From Sapria himalayana (Eukaryota > Streptophyta > Magnoliopsida > Malpighiales > Rafflesiaceae), in NCBI GenBank assembly GCA_029783825.1, contig JAREIK010003426.1, forward strand, positions 297,437-361,436: 64,000 nt of DNA, in the 5' to 3' direction. Positions 27,766 to 43,100 of the stretch are shown here, piece after piece. The translations under genes and the position numbers were made by a program. The notes under the pieces are model-generated. The model did no database searches. It was given only the letters and a program-made list of their open reading frames with translations, and was not told the origin of the DNA. Every line of letters starts with the position of its first letter. Position 1 is the stretch's first letter.

Positions 27766-28960
27766 AGTTTAGTAGGCAGATAGTCAAGTAGTTAGACAGA
27801 TAGACAAATAATCAAACAAACAAATAAACATACAGATAGATAGACAAGCAGATAGATAGATATATAAATAGGTAAATAGATATAGAGTTCAATAGATAAA
27901 TTAATAGAAAAATTAATAGACAAATATATAAATAGATTTATAGATATAAAAAATAAATAGATTAGATAAACAAATATATAGATAGATAGATAGATAGATA
28001 GACAAATAGATAGATAGATAGAAATATAAATATATATATGTACATATAGATTGATAGATAGAAAGGCTTATAGTTAGATAGAATGCTAGAAAATAGATAG
28101 ACAAATAGATAGGCAGATAGAAAATTTATAGTTATATAGATTATGAGACAGAGAGATAGATAGATAGATAGACTTATATATAGATAGATAGATATATAGA
28201 TAGATAGATTGATAGATAGATTGATAGACATATAGATATTTTGATTATTAAATAGATAGAGAGATTGATTGTAAAATTGATAGACAGATTGATAGATATT
28301 TTGATAAACAGATTGATAAATAGATTAATAGAAAGGTTGATAAGCAAATTAATAGATAGATAGATAGATAGACAGATAGTAAGAAAGATTGATAGCCTAT
28401 GTATATATATAAACATATAGACAAATAGATAGACATATAGCTAGACAGATAGATATTCAAATTATTAGATAGACAGACAGATGGATAGCTAGACAGATAT
28501 ATAAATAGATAGATATATAGATAGACTGAAAGATAGATAGATAGATAGACACACAGATAGATAGATAGATATATATAGATAGATATATTGACATATAGAT
28601 AAACTAATAGATAAATAGATATATATACCGATATATAGACAGATAGATAGATTTGTTGATCGAAATATATATAAAAAGATAGATGACAAATGGATAGACA
28701 ATTGATAAAAAGATATATAGGTAGGAAGATAGATAGATAAATAGATAGAAATATTATTTGATAGATAGATAGATATATAGATATATAGACATATAAATAG
28801 ACAGAAAAATTGACAAATAGATAGATAGATAGATAAATAGATAGACAGACAGATAGATATACAAATAGATAAATTTATAGATATATAAATTTTTAGATAT
28901 AAAGATAGAGAGATAGATATACTTATATATAGAGAGATAGATAGATAGATTCCTTTATTG
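27766..28960 (-). repeat. Copy 2 of the 1.2-kb tandem duplication
   Basis: Partner of 26,590-27,765. A further TTCAAATTATTAGATAG string at 29,284 suggests a partial third copy or a separate short duplication. Confidence 0.75.
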
Positions 28961-30597
28961 ATAGATAGATAGATTGATAGATAGATATATTGATTGATAG
29001 AGAGATAGATAGATTGATAGATGGATTGATAGAGAGATAGACAGATTGATAGATGGATTGATAGAAAAACTGATAGATAGATTTATAGATAAGTTTATAA
29101 ATAGATTGATATATATATTGATAGCCATATTAATAGAAAGATCGATAGTTAAATTGATAGACAGATATATTGATTGATAAATATATAGATAGACAGATTA
29201 GATAGATAGATAGTAGATATATATATATATATATATATAGAAAGATAGAAAAATAGATAGACAGATAGATAGACACATAGATTTTCAAATTATTAGATAG
29301 ATAGATAGATAGAATATATAGATAATTAGCTATATTGATTGATAGATAGATAAACTAATAGATATATATATAGACCAAAGTATAGAGAGATTGATAGAAT
29401 ATAGACAGACATATAGATAGACAGATATATAGATAGAAAGATAAATAAATAGATAGATAAACAGAAAGATAGATAGAAAAAAAGATAGAGATAGAAAGTG
29501 AGATAAACTTATAGATAGACAAATTCATAGACAAATAGATAGTCAGATACATAGAAAGATAGATAGATAAAAGATTCATAGATAGATAGATAGATTAATA
29601 GATACATAGATAGACAGATAAATAGAAAAAATGATAGACAAATTGATAGATAGATTGAAAGATAGATAAATATATAGATAGATAGATAGACCTATAGGTA
29701 GGTCGATAGATAGACAGATAGTTAGTTAGTTAGATACTCAAATAGATAGATGGATATATAGGTAGATAGACATATAGATAGATAGATAGACAAATAGATA
29801 TATAGACAGAAAGATAAAAAGATAGATAGAAATAAAGAGATACATAGATAGACATATAGATAGATAAATAGATAGATAGATTGACAGATTGATTGATTGA
29901 TTTATAGACTGATTGATATACATATTGATAGATTGATTAATAGACATATTGATATACAAATTGATAGACCGAATGATAGATAGATAGAAAGACAGATATA
30001 GATAGATAGATAAATACAAAGATAGATAAACAGATATATAGTCAAATAGATAGGCAAATTGATAGACAGATAGATAGATAAATACATAGATAGATAGTAA
30101 AATAGTAAGATATATAGAAAGATTGATAGATAAAAAAATAGATAGATAGTTATATAGATATACAGATTATTAGAGATATTTATAAAGAGATTAATAGATA
30201 GATTGATAGATAGACAGATAAAAAAATTGATCGATAGATAGATAGATAGACATAAAGATAAACATATAGCTACTCAAATAAATAGATAAATAGAGATATA
30301 TATATATATACATATTGATTGACAAATAGATAAATAGATACATAGTTAGACAAATATATAGACAAATATATAGACAAATATATAGACAAATATATTGATA
30401 TATAGATAGACATATAAATAGAAAGATATACTTACAAACAAATAGATTGATAGATAGTCAAGTAGATAGACAATCAGGCTGACAGACAGTCATGTAGATA
30501 GATAGTTAGGCAGACAGATAGTCATGGAGACTAATATGCATCCAGATAGATAATAAGATAGATAGGCAGACAGATAGACATATTGATAGATAGATAG

Positions 30598-30826
30598 ACA
30601 AATAGATTGACTAAATAATAAATAGATAGATAGACAGATATATTGATTGATTAATAGATAGATAGAAAGATATATAGATAGTAAGAAGATATACTGATCA
30701 TTAGATAGATTGATAGATAGTTAGACAGATAGATTGACTAAATAATAAATAGATAGATAGACAGATATATTGAATGATTAATAGATAGATAAAAAGATAT
30801 ATAGATAGTAAGATAAACTAAAATAT
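30598..30826 (-). repeat. 127-bp tandem duplication
   Basis: AGATTGACTAAATAATAAAT followed by AGATAGATAGACAGATATATTGA starts at 30,604 and again at 30,731. The two units agree over about 90 bases with a few substitutions. Confidence 0.88.
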
Positions 30827-31484
30827 ATATAGATAAATAGAAAGATAGATAGAAAGATAGATTTATAGACATATAGAAAGATAAATTGATAGACAGATAG
30901 ATATACACAATGACAAACAAATAAATAGATAGATAGAAACACATTAATAGACAGATATACAGTAAATTGATTGATTGATTAATAAATGGATCAAAAAAAT
31001 ATATAAAGATAGATAAACTAAACGATTGATAGATAGATTTAAAGACAAAAAGAATGATAGATTGATAGACAAATAGATAGATAGATATACGGAAAGGCAG
31101 ACAAATAAATAATCAGATAGATAATGAGAAAGGTAAACAGATAGATAGACATATTGATAGATAGATAGATACACAGACTTATTGATATATAGATAAAAAG
31201 TCAGATAGATTCACAGATAAATATATTGACAGACATTTATATATATAGATAGATAGATAAAGATAGACAGAATGATAGACAAATTTATAAACATATAGAT
31301 AAATAGATTAATCAATAGTATGATAGATATATAGATATACACATTGATAGATAGATTGAGAGATAGATAGTTTATAGATAGATTAATAGAAAAATAGATT
31401 GATATACACAAGATAAATAGATTGATAGATTGATAGATATATTATTCGAGAGATAAATAGATAGTCAAATAGATATACATATAG

Positions 31485-31840
31485 ATAGACATATTATTAG
31501 ATAGATAGATATATAGACAGATAGATAGTAAGATAGATAGACAAATTGATAGACATATAGATATATAGTTACATTGAAAGATATATTGACAGATAGAAAG
31601 ATAGAAATATAGACAGATAGATAGATAATAGATAGATAGATTTATATATAGATAATTAGATAGATAAATAGATATATAGATAGGTAGATAGAAATATAGA
31701 TAGATAGACAGATAGATATGCAAATAAACTAACTAGTAGGTAGACAGATAGGTAGATAGTCAGGCAAATAGATTCACTAATAGATAGATTGACTAACAAA
31801 TAAACAAATAGATAGGCATATAGACATAAAATAGATACAT
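31485..31840 (-). repeat. Copy 1 of a dispersed 0.35-kb duplication
   Basis: CATATTATTAGATAG at 31,490 recurs at 35,556, and CAAATAAACTAACTAGTAGG at 31,721 recurs at 35,780. TAGTCAGGCAAATAGATTCA follows in both. Similarity fades after roughly 31.84 kb, so the partners lie about 4.06 kb apart and are not simple tandem neighbours. Confidence 0.88.
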
Positions 31841-33279
31841 AAATAGATAGATAGATAGATTTATAGACAGATTAATAGATTGATAGATAGAAACATCGAC
31901 AGATAGAAAGATTGATAGATATAAAGATTTATAGAAATATAGATATATAAATAAATTATATAGACAAATATAAAGAGAGATAGATAGCTAGATATGTAGA
32001 CAGATAGATAAATAGATAGATAGACATACAAATAGATAGACATAATAGATAGATAGATAGATATATAGAAAAATATAAAGAAAGATAGATTGATAGATAG
32101 AGAGATAGATAGAAAGATAGATAGACACATAAATAGACATATATATATGCATATTGATAGATAGATTAATAGATAGATTGATAGATTGATTGAATGATAT
32201 ATTTATAGAAAGATAAAAAAATAGATTGATAGACAGTTTGATTGATTGATTGATTGACAAGTGGATATAAAGATAGATAAACAAATTGAAAGAAAAATAG
32301 ATAGATAGATATAGATAGTCAAATAGATAAATATATAGATAGATAGATTATTAGACAGACAGATAGATAGATAGATTATTATTCAGATAGATAGATAGAC
32401 AAGTATGTAGAAAATCAATAGCCAGATAGATTGATTGATAGATACATAAACTTATAGCTAGATCATATAGATCGATAGACAGATAGATTGACATATAGAT
32501 TGAAAATAGATAGCAAGATAGAAAGATAGACAAATAGGTAGAAAAATAGATAAATAGATTGATAGGCATATGGATATATAGATAGTTACATAGTTAGATA
32601 GACAAATAGATATATAGATATATATACAGATAGATTGACAATTCATAGATAGATATATAGATAGACATATAGATAGATAGAGAGATAGGTAGATAGACAG
32701 ATAGATTAATAGTTAAATAAGTAGATATATAGACAAATAGATTGACAATAAAGTAGAAATATAGTCAGGTAGATAGATAGTCAAGCATACATAAAGTCAA
32801 GACAGATAGATAAGAATACAGAAATACTGCTAGAAATATACATAGATAGACATGATGAATAACAGAGATATAGATTGATAGATATTTGATATGCATATTG
32901 ATACAAAGATTAATAGATATATACATAGATAGATTAATAAAAAAATTGATTGGCAAATATAAAGATATATAGATATATAGATATATATATATATATGTAT
33001 GTATGTATATATATATATAGATTTATTGATTAATAAATAAATAAATAAATAATATATATATATATATATATGATAGATAGATACATACAAATATAGATAG
33101 ACATATGGATAGATAGATAGATACACTGACAGATAGATAAACATAGAGATAAATAGATAGATAGATAGATGGATAGCTAGAAAGATAGATTGATTGATAA
33201 ACAAATTGATTCGGATAATAATAGACAGATAGATAGATAGATAGATAGTAAGATAGACAAATAGATAGATAGATAGACA

Positions 33280-33400
33280 GTAAAGAAAATAAATAGTTTA
33301 GAAAATATATGGTAAGGTTGACACATAGTCAGGCACATAGGTGAAACAGAGAGATAGTCAGGCATACAGACATACAGCCAGATATATAAATAGTCAGACA
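33280..33400. other. Short island of low satellite content
   Basis: About 120 bases with few GATA units, including AAATAGTTTAGAAAATATATGG, and words such as AAGGTTGACACATAGTCAGG, CACATAGGTGAAACAG and CATACAGCCAG. No frame, RNA fold or transposon end is recognised. It may be heavily mutated satellite or a remnant of an insertion. Confidence 0.5.
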
Positions 33401-35550
33401 TATATATAGACAGATACATAGATAGACAGACTGACTAATAGATATTTAGATAGATAGACATAATGATAAATAGTTTGATAAATAAATTGATAGACAGATT
33501 AATATAAATATAAATAGATTGATTAATAAAAATAATGATAGACATACAGATAGAAAGAAAGATAGATACATAGATAAATAGATAGATAGATACATTGTTT
33601 GACAAATAGATAGACAGATAAATAGACAGATAGATATACAGATATAATGATAAAAAGATACACAGATTAATAAACATATTGATTTTTAAAATGATAAATT
33701 GATTGATATACAGATTTATAGGCAGATTTATAACCAGATTTATAGAAAGATTTATAAACATAAAGATAGGAAAATAGATAAACAGATAATAGAATGTCTA
33801 ACAGATTATTAGATAGAGAATTTAAAGATAAGATAGATAAAAGATAGATAGATAGATAGATAATAATAGATAGATATACAGATAGATAGATAGATAGATA
33901 GATAGGTAGGTAGGTAGTGAGATAAATAAATTGATAGATTTATAGATAAAAAGACTTAAAGATATATAGAAAGATAGATAGATAGACAAATAGATAAATA
34001 CATAGATAGATATATAGATAGATATATAGATAGATAGTTAGATATATAGATAGATAGACAAATAGATAGATAAAAAGATAGATATATAGATAGATATTTA
34101 GATAGATAGTATTATAGATAGATTTATAGATAGACAAAGAGATAGACAAATAGATAGATATTTAGGTAGGCATATAGTCAAGTAGACATATAGACAGACA
34201 GACAGATAGATAGACAGATAGATAAAAAAAATAAACAGACTGATATACTAATACACAAATATACAGACATATAGGCAGACATATAGATAGAGATATAGTT
34301 TGATAGATAGATTAATAGATCGATTGATAGAAAGATTAATAGTTATTTTGAAAGATAAATAAATAGATAGATAGATAGACAAATATATCGATATATAGAA
34401 AGATGAATTAATAGATAGATAGATAGATATAAAGATATATAGATAATTTGATAGGTAGATAGATAGATAGATTAATAGATGAAATGATATATAGATAGAT
34501 AGGTAGACAGATAGATAGAAATATAGATAAATTGATAGATAGATAGATAGACAGATCAATCGATAGATTTATAGATAGATTGATTTATACATATAAGGAT
34601 AGATAGATTGATTGATTGATTGAGAGATAGGCATATAGATAGATAGCTAAAAAAATATATAGAGTGAAAGATTGATAGACAAATAGATAGATAGAAAGAT
34701 AGATAGATAGAAAGATAGATATATAGATAGATAGACAAATAGATAGAGATATAGATAGATAGAGAGAGAGAGAGAGATAGATAGATAGATAGACAGATAG
34801 ATACATCGATAAATAGAAACTTAGATACATAGATTATTAGATAAAATAATAGATAGATAGATAGATAGATACATACATAGATAGATGGATAGACAAATAG
34901 ATAGAGAATAGTTACACATATAAATAAACATATGGACATATAGATAGTTAGATAGACTTATCGAAAAATAGATAGACATTTTGATTAAATAGATTAATAT
35001 ACAGATCAATAAGTAGATTGATAAATTTAATAATATATAGATGATAGACAAATATATAGACATATAGATAGAACATAGATAGATAGATAGATAGATATAT
35101 ATATATAGATAGATAGCTAGATTAACTGAAAGATGGAAAGATAGATTGATTAATTGATAGTTATATAGATAGACAGACATATACAGAGATTGATAGATAG
35201 ATAGTCTAAAAGATAGATAGATAAATAAATATATAGTTAGACAGATTGATAGACAGATTGATAGAGAGATATAAAGTTAGATATATAGATATACAAAGAG
35301 ATAGAGAGATAGATAGACAAATAGATAGAGAGATAGACTGAAATAAAGATAGATAGAAATATAGAATCATAGATATATAGATAAATAGATAGATAGATAT
35401 ATAGATAGATATATTGATAGATAAATAGATAAATAAACACATCGATATGTAGATTGATAGAAAGATAAATAGATATAGACATGTTGATTGATTTATAGAT
35501 AGATATAATAATGAATTGACAGATAAATAGACAAATCGATAGACATATAG

Positions 35551-35900
35551 ATAGACATATTATTAGATAGATAGATATATAGACAGATAGATAGTAAGAT
35601 AGATAGACAAATTGATAGACATATAGATATATAGTTACATTGAAAGATATATTGACAGATAGAAAGATAGATATATAGACAGTCAGATAGATAGATATAT
35701 AGATAGATTTATATATAGATAATTAGATCGATAAATAGATAAATAGATAGGTAGATAGAAAAATAGATAGATAGATAGACAAATAAACTAACTAGTAGGT
35801 AGACAGATAGGTAGATAGTCAGGCAAATAGATTCACTAATAGATAGATAGACAAACAAACAAACAAACAAATATATAGGCATATAAATATAAAATATATA
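35551..35900 (-). repeat. Copy 2 of the dispersed 0.35-kb duplication
   Basis: Partner of 31,485-31,840, very similar over its core, with an extra GACAAACAAACAAACAAACA run near 35,850. Its higher identity than the 3.9-kb pair suggests a younger event. Confidence 0.88.
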
Positions 35901-36241
35901 TATAGATAGATAGATAGAGACTTTGATAGATAGATAGATAGATAGATAGACAGATATATTAAGATAGACATACAGATAGATAAATAGATAGATAGCTAGC
36001 TAGATAAAAAGCTAGATAGACATATAGATAGATAGATAGAAAAATAGATAAATAGCTAGATAGATGGATATATAGTTCGACAAATAGAAAGATAGATAGA
36101 TAGATAGCTTAAAAGATTGATAGATAAATTTATAGAAATTTTGATAGATAGATTTATAAACAAATTAATACACAAATTGATTGATAAATAGATAGTTTGA
36201 TTAATTGATTGATATATAGATAGAAACAATGATAGACATAT

Positions 36242-36244
<3 letters not shown>

Positions 36245-36282
<38 letters not shown>
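36245..36282. repeat. (TA)n microsatellite
   Basis: A pure TA run of about 38 bases, followed by TTGATTGATTGATAG. Confidence 0.92.
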
Positions 36283-36285
<3 letters not shown>

Positions 36286-39200
36286 ATTGATTGATAGCTA
36301 TATTGATTATTAGACATATAAATATATAGATAGATAGATAAAAAGATAGTTGATGACATATAGATAGATAAAAAGTTAGATAGACATACATATAGACAAA
36401 TTGATAGATAGATAGTTAGACAAATATATAGATAGATAGATTGACAGAAAGATTGATAGATAGATAGACTAAAATATAGAAAGAAAGATAGACTAATAGA
36501 TTGATAGATAGATAGATATATTCATAGATATACAAATAGATAGAAAGATAGTTAGACAGATAGATAGATACCGAGATAGATAAATAGATAGATAGACTGA
36601 TAAATTGACCGATAGTTAAAATGATTTATGATAGATTCTAAATTGAAAGATAGACAAATAAATAGATAGTTAGCTAGATAGATAATCAAGCAGATAGATA
36701 ATCAGGTAGATAGAAAGTCAGGCAGATAGATAGTCAGGCAAATATACTTTCAAGCAGACTAATAGATATATAGCCATACTCATAGATAGTAGATAGATAA
36801 ATGGACTAACATATACACATATATATAGACAAACAAATAGATAGATAGATAGGTAAATAGATAGATAGACAGACAAACAGAGAAATAACTAAATTATCTA
36901 GCAAATAGATAATAACATTGAGAGATAGTCAATTAGACAGACATATAGATTGCAAGACCAATAGATAGAAAGATCTACATATAGATAGACAAATAGATTG
37001 ATTAATAAATATACATATAGTTATATAGATGCATCGAAAGATCGATAAATACTTTGATAGACAGATTTATATATAGATTGAATTATTGATTTATAAATAA
37101 ATAGATAGACATATAGATATATATATATATATATATATAGAAAGATAGATAGATAGATATTTAGATAGATATATAGATAGATAGATAGATAGACAGATTA
37201 ATTGATTAAAAGATACATAGATTGATAAACAAATTGATTTATGGATTGATATATAGATTGATAGCAAGATTGGTAGATAGATTGTTAGATATATAGATAG
37301 ATAGATTAATAGATATTTAGATAAATAAATAGATAGCTAGATTGATAGATAAATTGATAGATAGATAGATAGACATTTTGATAGATTATTAGACATATAG
37401 ATAGACAAATAGATCAGGAGATAGATGCTAGATAGACAGAAAAATAGATAGAGACTTAGATAGATAGATAAATAGAATGGCGGAGAGAAAGAGAGAAAGA
37501 TAGATCGAAAGAAAGAGATAAATAAACAGATAGATAGATAAATAGGTTTATAGATAGATTGACAAATAGATAGATAGCTAGATAGATTGATATATAGTTA
37601 GAAAGAATAGAAAGATCAATATATAGATGTATAGATAAAAAGATTGATTGATTGATTGAAAGATAGGTAGATATACATACTGATATACAAATAGATAGAT
37701 AAGTAGAGTAATACATATATAGACACATATATTGACATATTTATAAACAAATTCATAGATATATAGATAGATAGGTTGATAGACAGGTTGATAGACAAAT
37801 AGATAGACAGATATATAGAAGAATGATATGTAGATAGAAAGGTAGATAAATAAAAGATAGATTAATAGAAAGATAGAAAGAAAGATATAAAGATAGATAG
37901 TCAAATAGATAGATATATATATATATATATAGATTATAGATATATAGATAGATAGATATAATATTATATAGATAGATTGATTGATAAAAAGAAATATAGA
38001 TAGACAAATAGATAAATAGACAAATAGATAATATACAATAGATCTATAGTTAGACTGATAGATAGACAGATAGATAGATAGATGAATAAATAGATAAATA
38101 GATTGGTAATAGATTGAAAGATAGATAGATAGAAAGATAATACATAAAAGATAGATTAGAAATATAATATATAGATAGATAGATATACAAATATATAGAT
38201 AGATAGATAAATAATAATAAATAAATATATAGATATATATAATATAGACAAATTATTAGATAAATAGAAATATAGATAGATAAATGATAGATAAATAGAT
38301 AAATTGATAAATAGATGGAAAGATTGATTGATAGATAGACAGATTGATTGATTGGAAGATAGACAGATAGATAGATAAATAGATAGTCAAATAGATACAC
38401 AAATAGATTGAAATATAGAGAGATAGAGATATAGATAAGAAGAAAGATAGAAAGATACATAGAAAGACTCATAGATAGATAGATAGTTAGAGATATTGAT
38501 AGATTTATAGATAGGCAACTAAATAGATAGATACATAGAAATATAGGTAGATAGATAGATATACAGATAGATACACAGAAAGATAAATAGATAGATAGAT
38601 ATATAGATAGATAGAAAGATTGATAGACACATAGGTGGACAGATAGATTGATTGATTGAAAGATAGATTTAGAGACAGATTGATAGAGAGATTTATAAAT
38701 AGATTCATAGATATCTTGATAGACAGATTGATGGACAAATTGATATATAAATTGATAGATTGATTGATAGATATATAGATAGATAAATAGTTTAATCATT
38801 AGAAAGATAAATAAATAGATAGACAGATAAATAGATAGATAGGCCGACATATAGATAGATAGATACATAGATAGACAAATAGATAGGCAAATAGATAATG
38901 ACAAAACCAGATAGTCACACAGACAAATAGTAGGCACACAAACTATCGGGTATAGAAAAAATTAGGTAGATAGATAGACTGATAGTTTGATAGATACACA
39001 GATTGATATGCATATAGATAGATATATAGATAGAAAGATAGATAGATAGACAGATAGATACACAAATTGATTTGATAGTTTGATAGACAGATTGATCGAC
39101 ATATTGATATACATATTGATATATATTTTAATACACTTATAATTATACAGATTGATAGACAGATAGAAAGGTAAAAAGATAGATACATAGATAGAATTTT

Positions 39201-40092
39201 ATATATACAGTTAGAAAGTGATATAGATGATACATAGATAGATTGATAAATAGATGAAAATTATTAGAAAGAAAGAAGGAAAGATAGATAGATATAAATA
39301 AAGATATACATATTGATAGATAATAGATAGTCAGATAGATAAATAGATAGATAAATATATAGTTAGATAGATAGACAGAAAGATATACAGATATATAATA
39401 AAATAGATTGAAAAATAGATAGATATTTAGATAGATAGATAGATATATTATTAGATAGATAGATAGATAAATTGACAAATATGTAGACTAGAAAGATAGC
39501 CAGATAGATAGATCATTAGATAGTTAGATAGATATGCAGAAAGTTAGATAGATAAAGAGGTAAATAATCTTGCATACAGATAGTATGTAGACAAAAAGTC
39601 AGGTAGACAAACAATTAGGTAGATAGATAGACAACCAGAAAAATAGATAGAAAGATAGGCAAACAAATAGATAGACAACTAATCAGATAGAGAAATAGAC
39701 ATATTGACAAATAGATAGATAGATATAAAGATAGACAGATTGATAGACACATTGTTTGAATGATTGATACACGTATTGATAGAAAGATGGATAAACAAAT
39801 AAAAATATAGATAGATATTGATTGATTGACATAGAGATAGGTAGTTAAATAAACAAATCGATATACAAATAGATAAATAATTAGATAGATAGTAAGATAG
39901 ATATATAGTTAGATATATAATACATAGATAGATAGATAGATATACAAATTAATAGACAGACAGAAAGACTAGATAGATACATATAGATAGATAGACAATT
40001 AGGTAGACATAAAGATTAATAGATAGATTGAAAAATAGATAGAATTATTGATAGACAGATATATAGACATATATATAGATAGATAGTTAGTT

Positions 40093-40176
40093 AGATTGAT
40101 AGACATATTGATAAACATATATCTAAGTAGATTGATAGACATATTGATAAACATATATCTAAGTAGATTGATAGAC
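40093..40176 (-). repeat. 36-bp unit in two perfect copies plus a partial third
   Basis: AGATTGATAGACATATTGAT and AAACATATATCTAAGT form a 36-bp unit starting at 40,093, 40,129 and 40,165. The first two are identical and the third is partial. Confidence 0.93.
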
Positions 40177-43100
40177 ATATTTATATACAAATTAATAGCA
40201 GATAGATAGACATATAGATAGACAAATAAATAAACTAATAGATAAACAGATAGATAGACATATACATAGATAGATAATTAGAGAAGATATATATATATAT
40301 ATATAATAATAGATAGGTAGATAGATAGATAGATAGATAGATAGAGAGATGCATAGATAGATAAATATACAGATAGATACATATATACAAATACTGATAG
40401 ATAGATAGATAAACAAATAGAGAGAGATTGATTGTTTGATAGATAGATAAATATATTTATAGAATGATTGATTGAGAGATTTAAAGACATGTTGATTAAT
40501 AGATTGATAGATAGACAAATAGATAGATAGACAAATGGATATATATATATATATATATATAGACAAAAAGATAGATAGATATATAGACAGAACATAAATA
40601 GATAATAGACAAATAGATAATAAGATAGATAGATAGATAATTAGATAGATAGATAAATATATAGATAGATAGTTAGTTAGAAACATAAACAGATTGATAC
40701 AAAGAATAATAGATAAATTGATAATCAATGTTATAGATAGATTGATAAATATATTTATAGACTGATAGATAAACATATTAATAGATAGTTAGATTGATAG
40801 AGAGAATAATAGAATGATATATAGATAGACTGACTGATAGATAGATAGATTGACAGATAGTTAGACAGTTAGATTGACAAATAGATTGACTAATTATTAA
40901 ACAAACAAATAAATATAAAGATAGATAAATAGATAAACACATAGATAGATTGATATATAGACAAATAAATTAACAGAGAGATTGAAAGAAAGAAAGCCAG
41001 ACAGACAGACAAATAGTCATGTCGGTTGATAGTTAAGTAAACACAAAGAGAGATACACTATTATATAGACAAATAGATAGACAGATAGATTGATTGATAG
41101 ATTGATAGATACTTACACATAAAAATATATAGATCGATAGATAGATAATTAATATATATATATATATAGACATTTAGATAGATAGATGGATAAAAAGATA
41201 TAAAGATAGATAGACAGATAAACTGAAAGATAGATTGATAGATAGATAGATTGATTGATTTTTAGACAGATTGAAAGACAGATTGATAAGATAAATTTAT
41301 AGATAGATAGATTGATTGATTAATAAATAGATAAATAGATAGACATATATATAGTTGGATAGATAGACAGAAAAATATATAGATAGATAGATAGAGAGAG
41401 ATAGATAGATAGATAGATAGACAGATATACAGATAGATAAGCAGATAGATTCACAAATATATATACATATAGATAGATAGATTGATATATAGATTGATAG
41501 ATAGATTGTTAGACAGATAGATAGATTAATAGACATATAGATAGATAGATATATGGATAAATAAATATATAAAAGGATAGAATAATAATAGATAGATAGA
41601 TAGACAAATCGATAGTTATACAGATAGGTAGATAGATAGATAGATTGTTTTATATATTAAGATATACTGATAGATAGACATACAGATAGATAGATAAATA
41701 GATAGGCGAATAATTAGATAAATAGATAGATAGATAGATATATACATAGATAGATAGACAATATATTGACAAATAGATAGATAGATAGACAAATAGTTAG
41801 ACAGATAAATTGATAGCTATATAGAAATATAGATAAATAGATAGAATGATAGACTGGTAGACAAATTGATAGTTTTAAAGATTGATAATCAATTTTAAGA
41901 TAGATTGATAGAAATATAGATAGACATTATAATAGATAGTTATATAGATAGTTAGATAGACAAGTAGATAGATAGATAGACAAATAATTAGATAGATACA
42001 TAGAGATATAGATAGATAGATAGTTAGATAGAAAAATAAATAGACAATTAGCTAGACAAATAAAATGACATATTTTTAGACAGAAAGATTAACAAATAGA
42101 TTGACACATATATAAAAAAATAGATAGACAAATTGATGTACAGATAGATTGATAGTTTTACAAATAATTAGACACATAGATATACGAAAAGTTATATTGA
42201 TATATAGATAGATAGACATATTAATAGATCGATCGATAGATAGATAGATAGAAGGATAGATAGATTGATTGATATACATAGTTGATAGACATAGTGATAT
42301 ACTATATATATATATATATATAGACATAATGACAGACTAGATTAATAGATATAGAGAAAGATAGATAAAAGATAGATAGATATATATATATAAACAGATA
42401 GATTGATTAATAGATAGATAGATAGATTATTAGATAGGTAGATAGACACATAGATTGATAGATAGAGAGATAGATAGATAGAATTATACATAGATTCATA
42501 GATAGATTGATAAAACATTGAAGACAATAGATAGATAGATTAATAGATTTATAGAAAAATAGATATAGATATTGATAGATAGTTAGATAAACAGAAATAC
42601 AATAGATAGATAGATAGATAGATAGATATATAGATAGATAGAAAGATATTCATATATATAAATAGATAGAAAGATAGATAGACTTATAGATCTACAAATA
42701 AATAAATAGATAGATAGTCATATTATTAGACATACAGATAGATAGATAGACATATAAATAGATAGATAAATAAAGAGATTAATAGACAAATAAATAGATA
42801 GATAGATATACAGATAGATATACAAATAGATAGATAGAAATATTGATTGACAAACAGACAGGTTGTCATGTAGGTAGATAGTCATGCAGACAAACATACA
42901 AACACATGGTTAAATAGATAGATAGATAGATAAAAAATCAAAGACACAAATAGATAGATAGTCAGATAGATAGATATTTAGATTGATAGACATATAGATA
43001 GACATATTGATAAATAGATTGATAGACAGATTGCTATACAAATTGAAAGACAAATATTTAGACTGATAGATAGACATAAAGATAGACACGTAGATAGAAA

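Noticed and set aside
20000..31000. Possible CRISPR array or spacer-repeat structure
   Set aside because: The repeats are continuous tetranucleotide variants without fixed repeat and spacer lengths, and the setting is eukaryotic with no cas genes.
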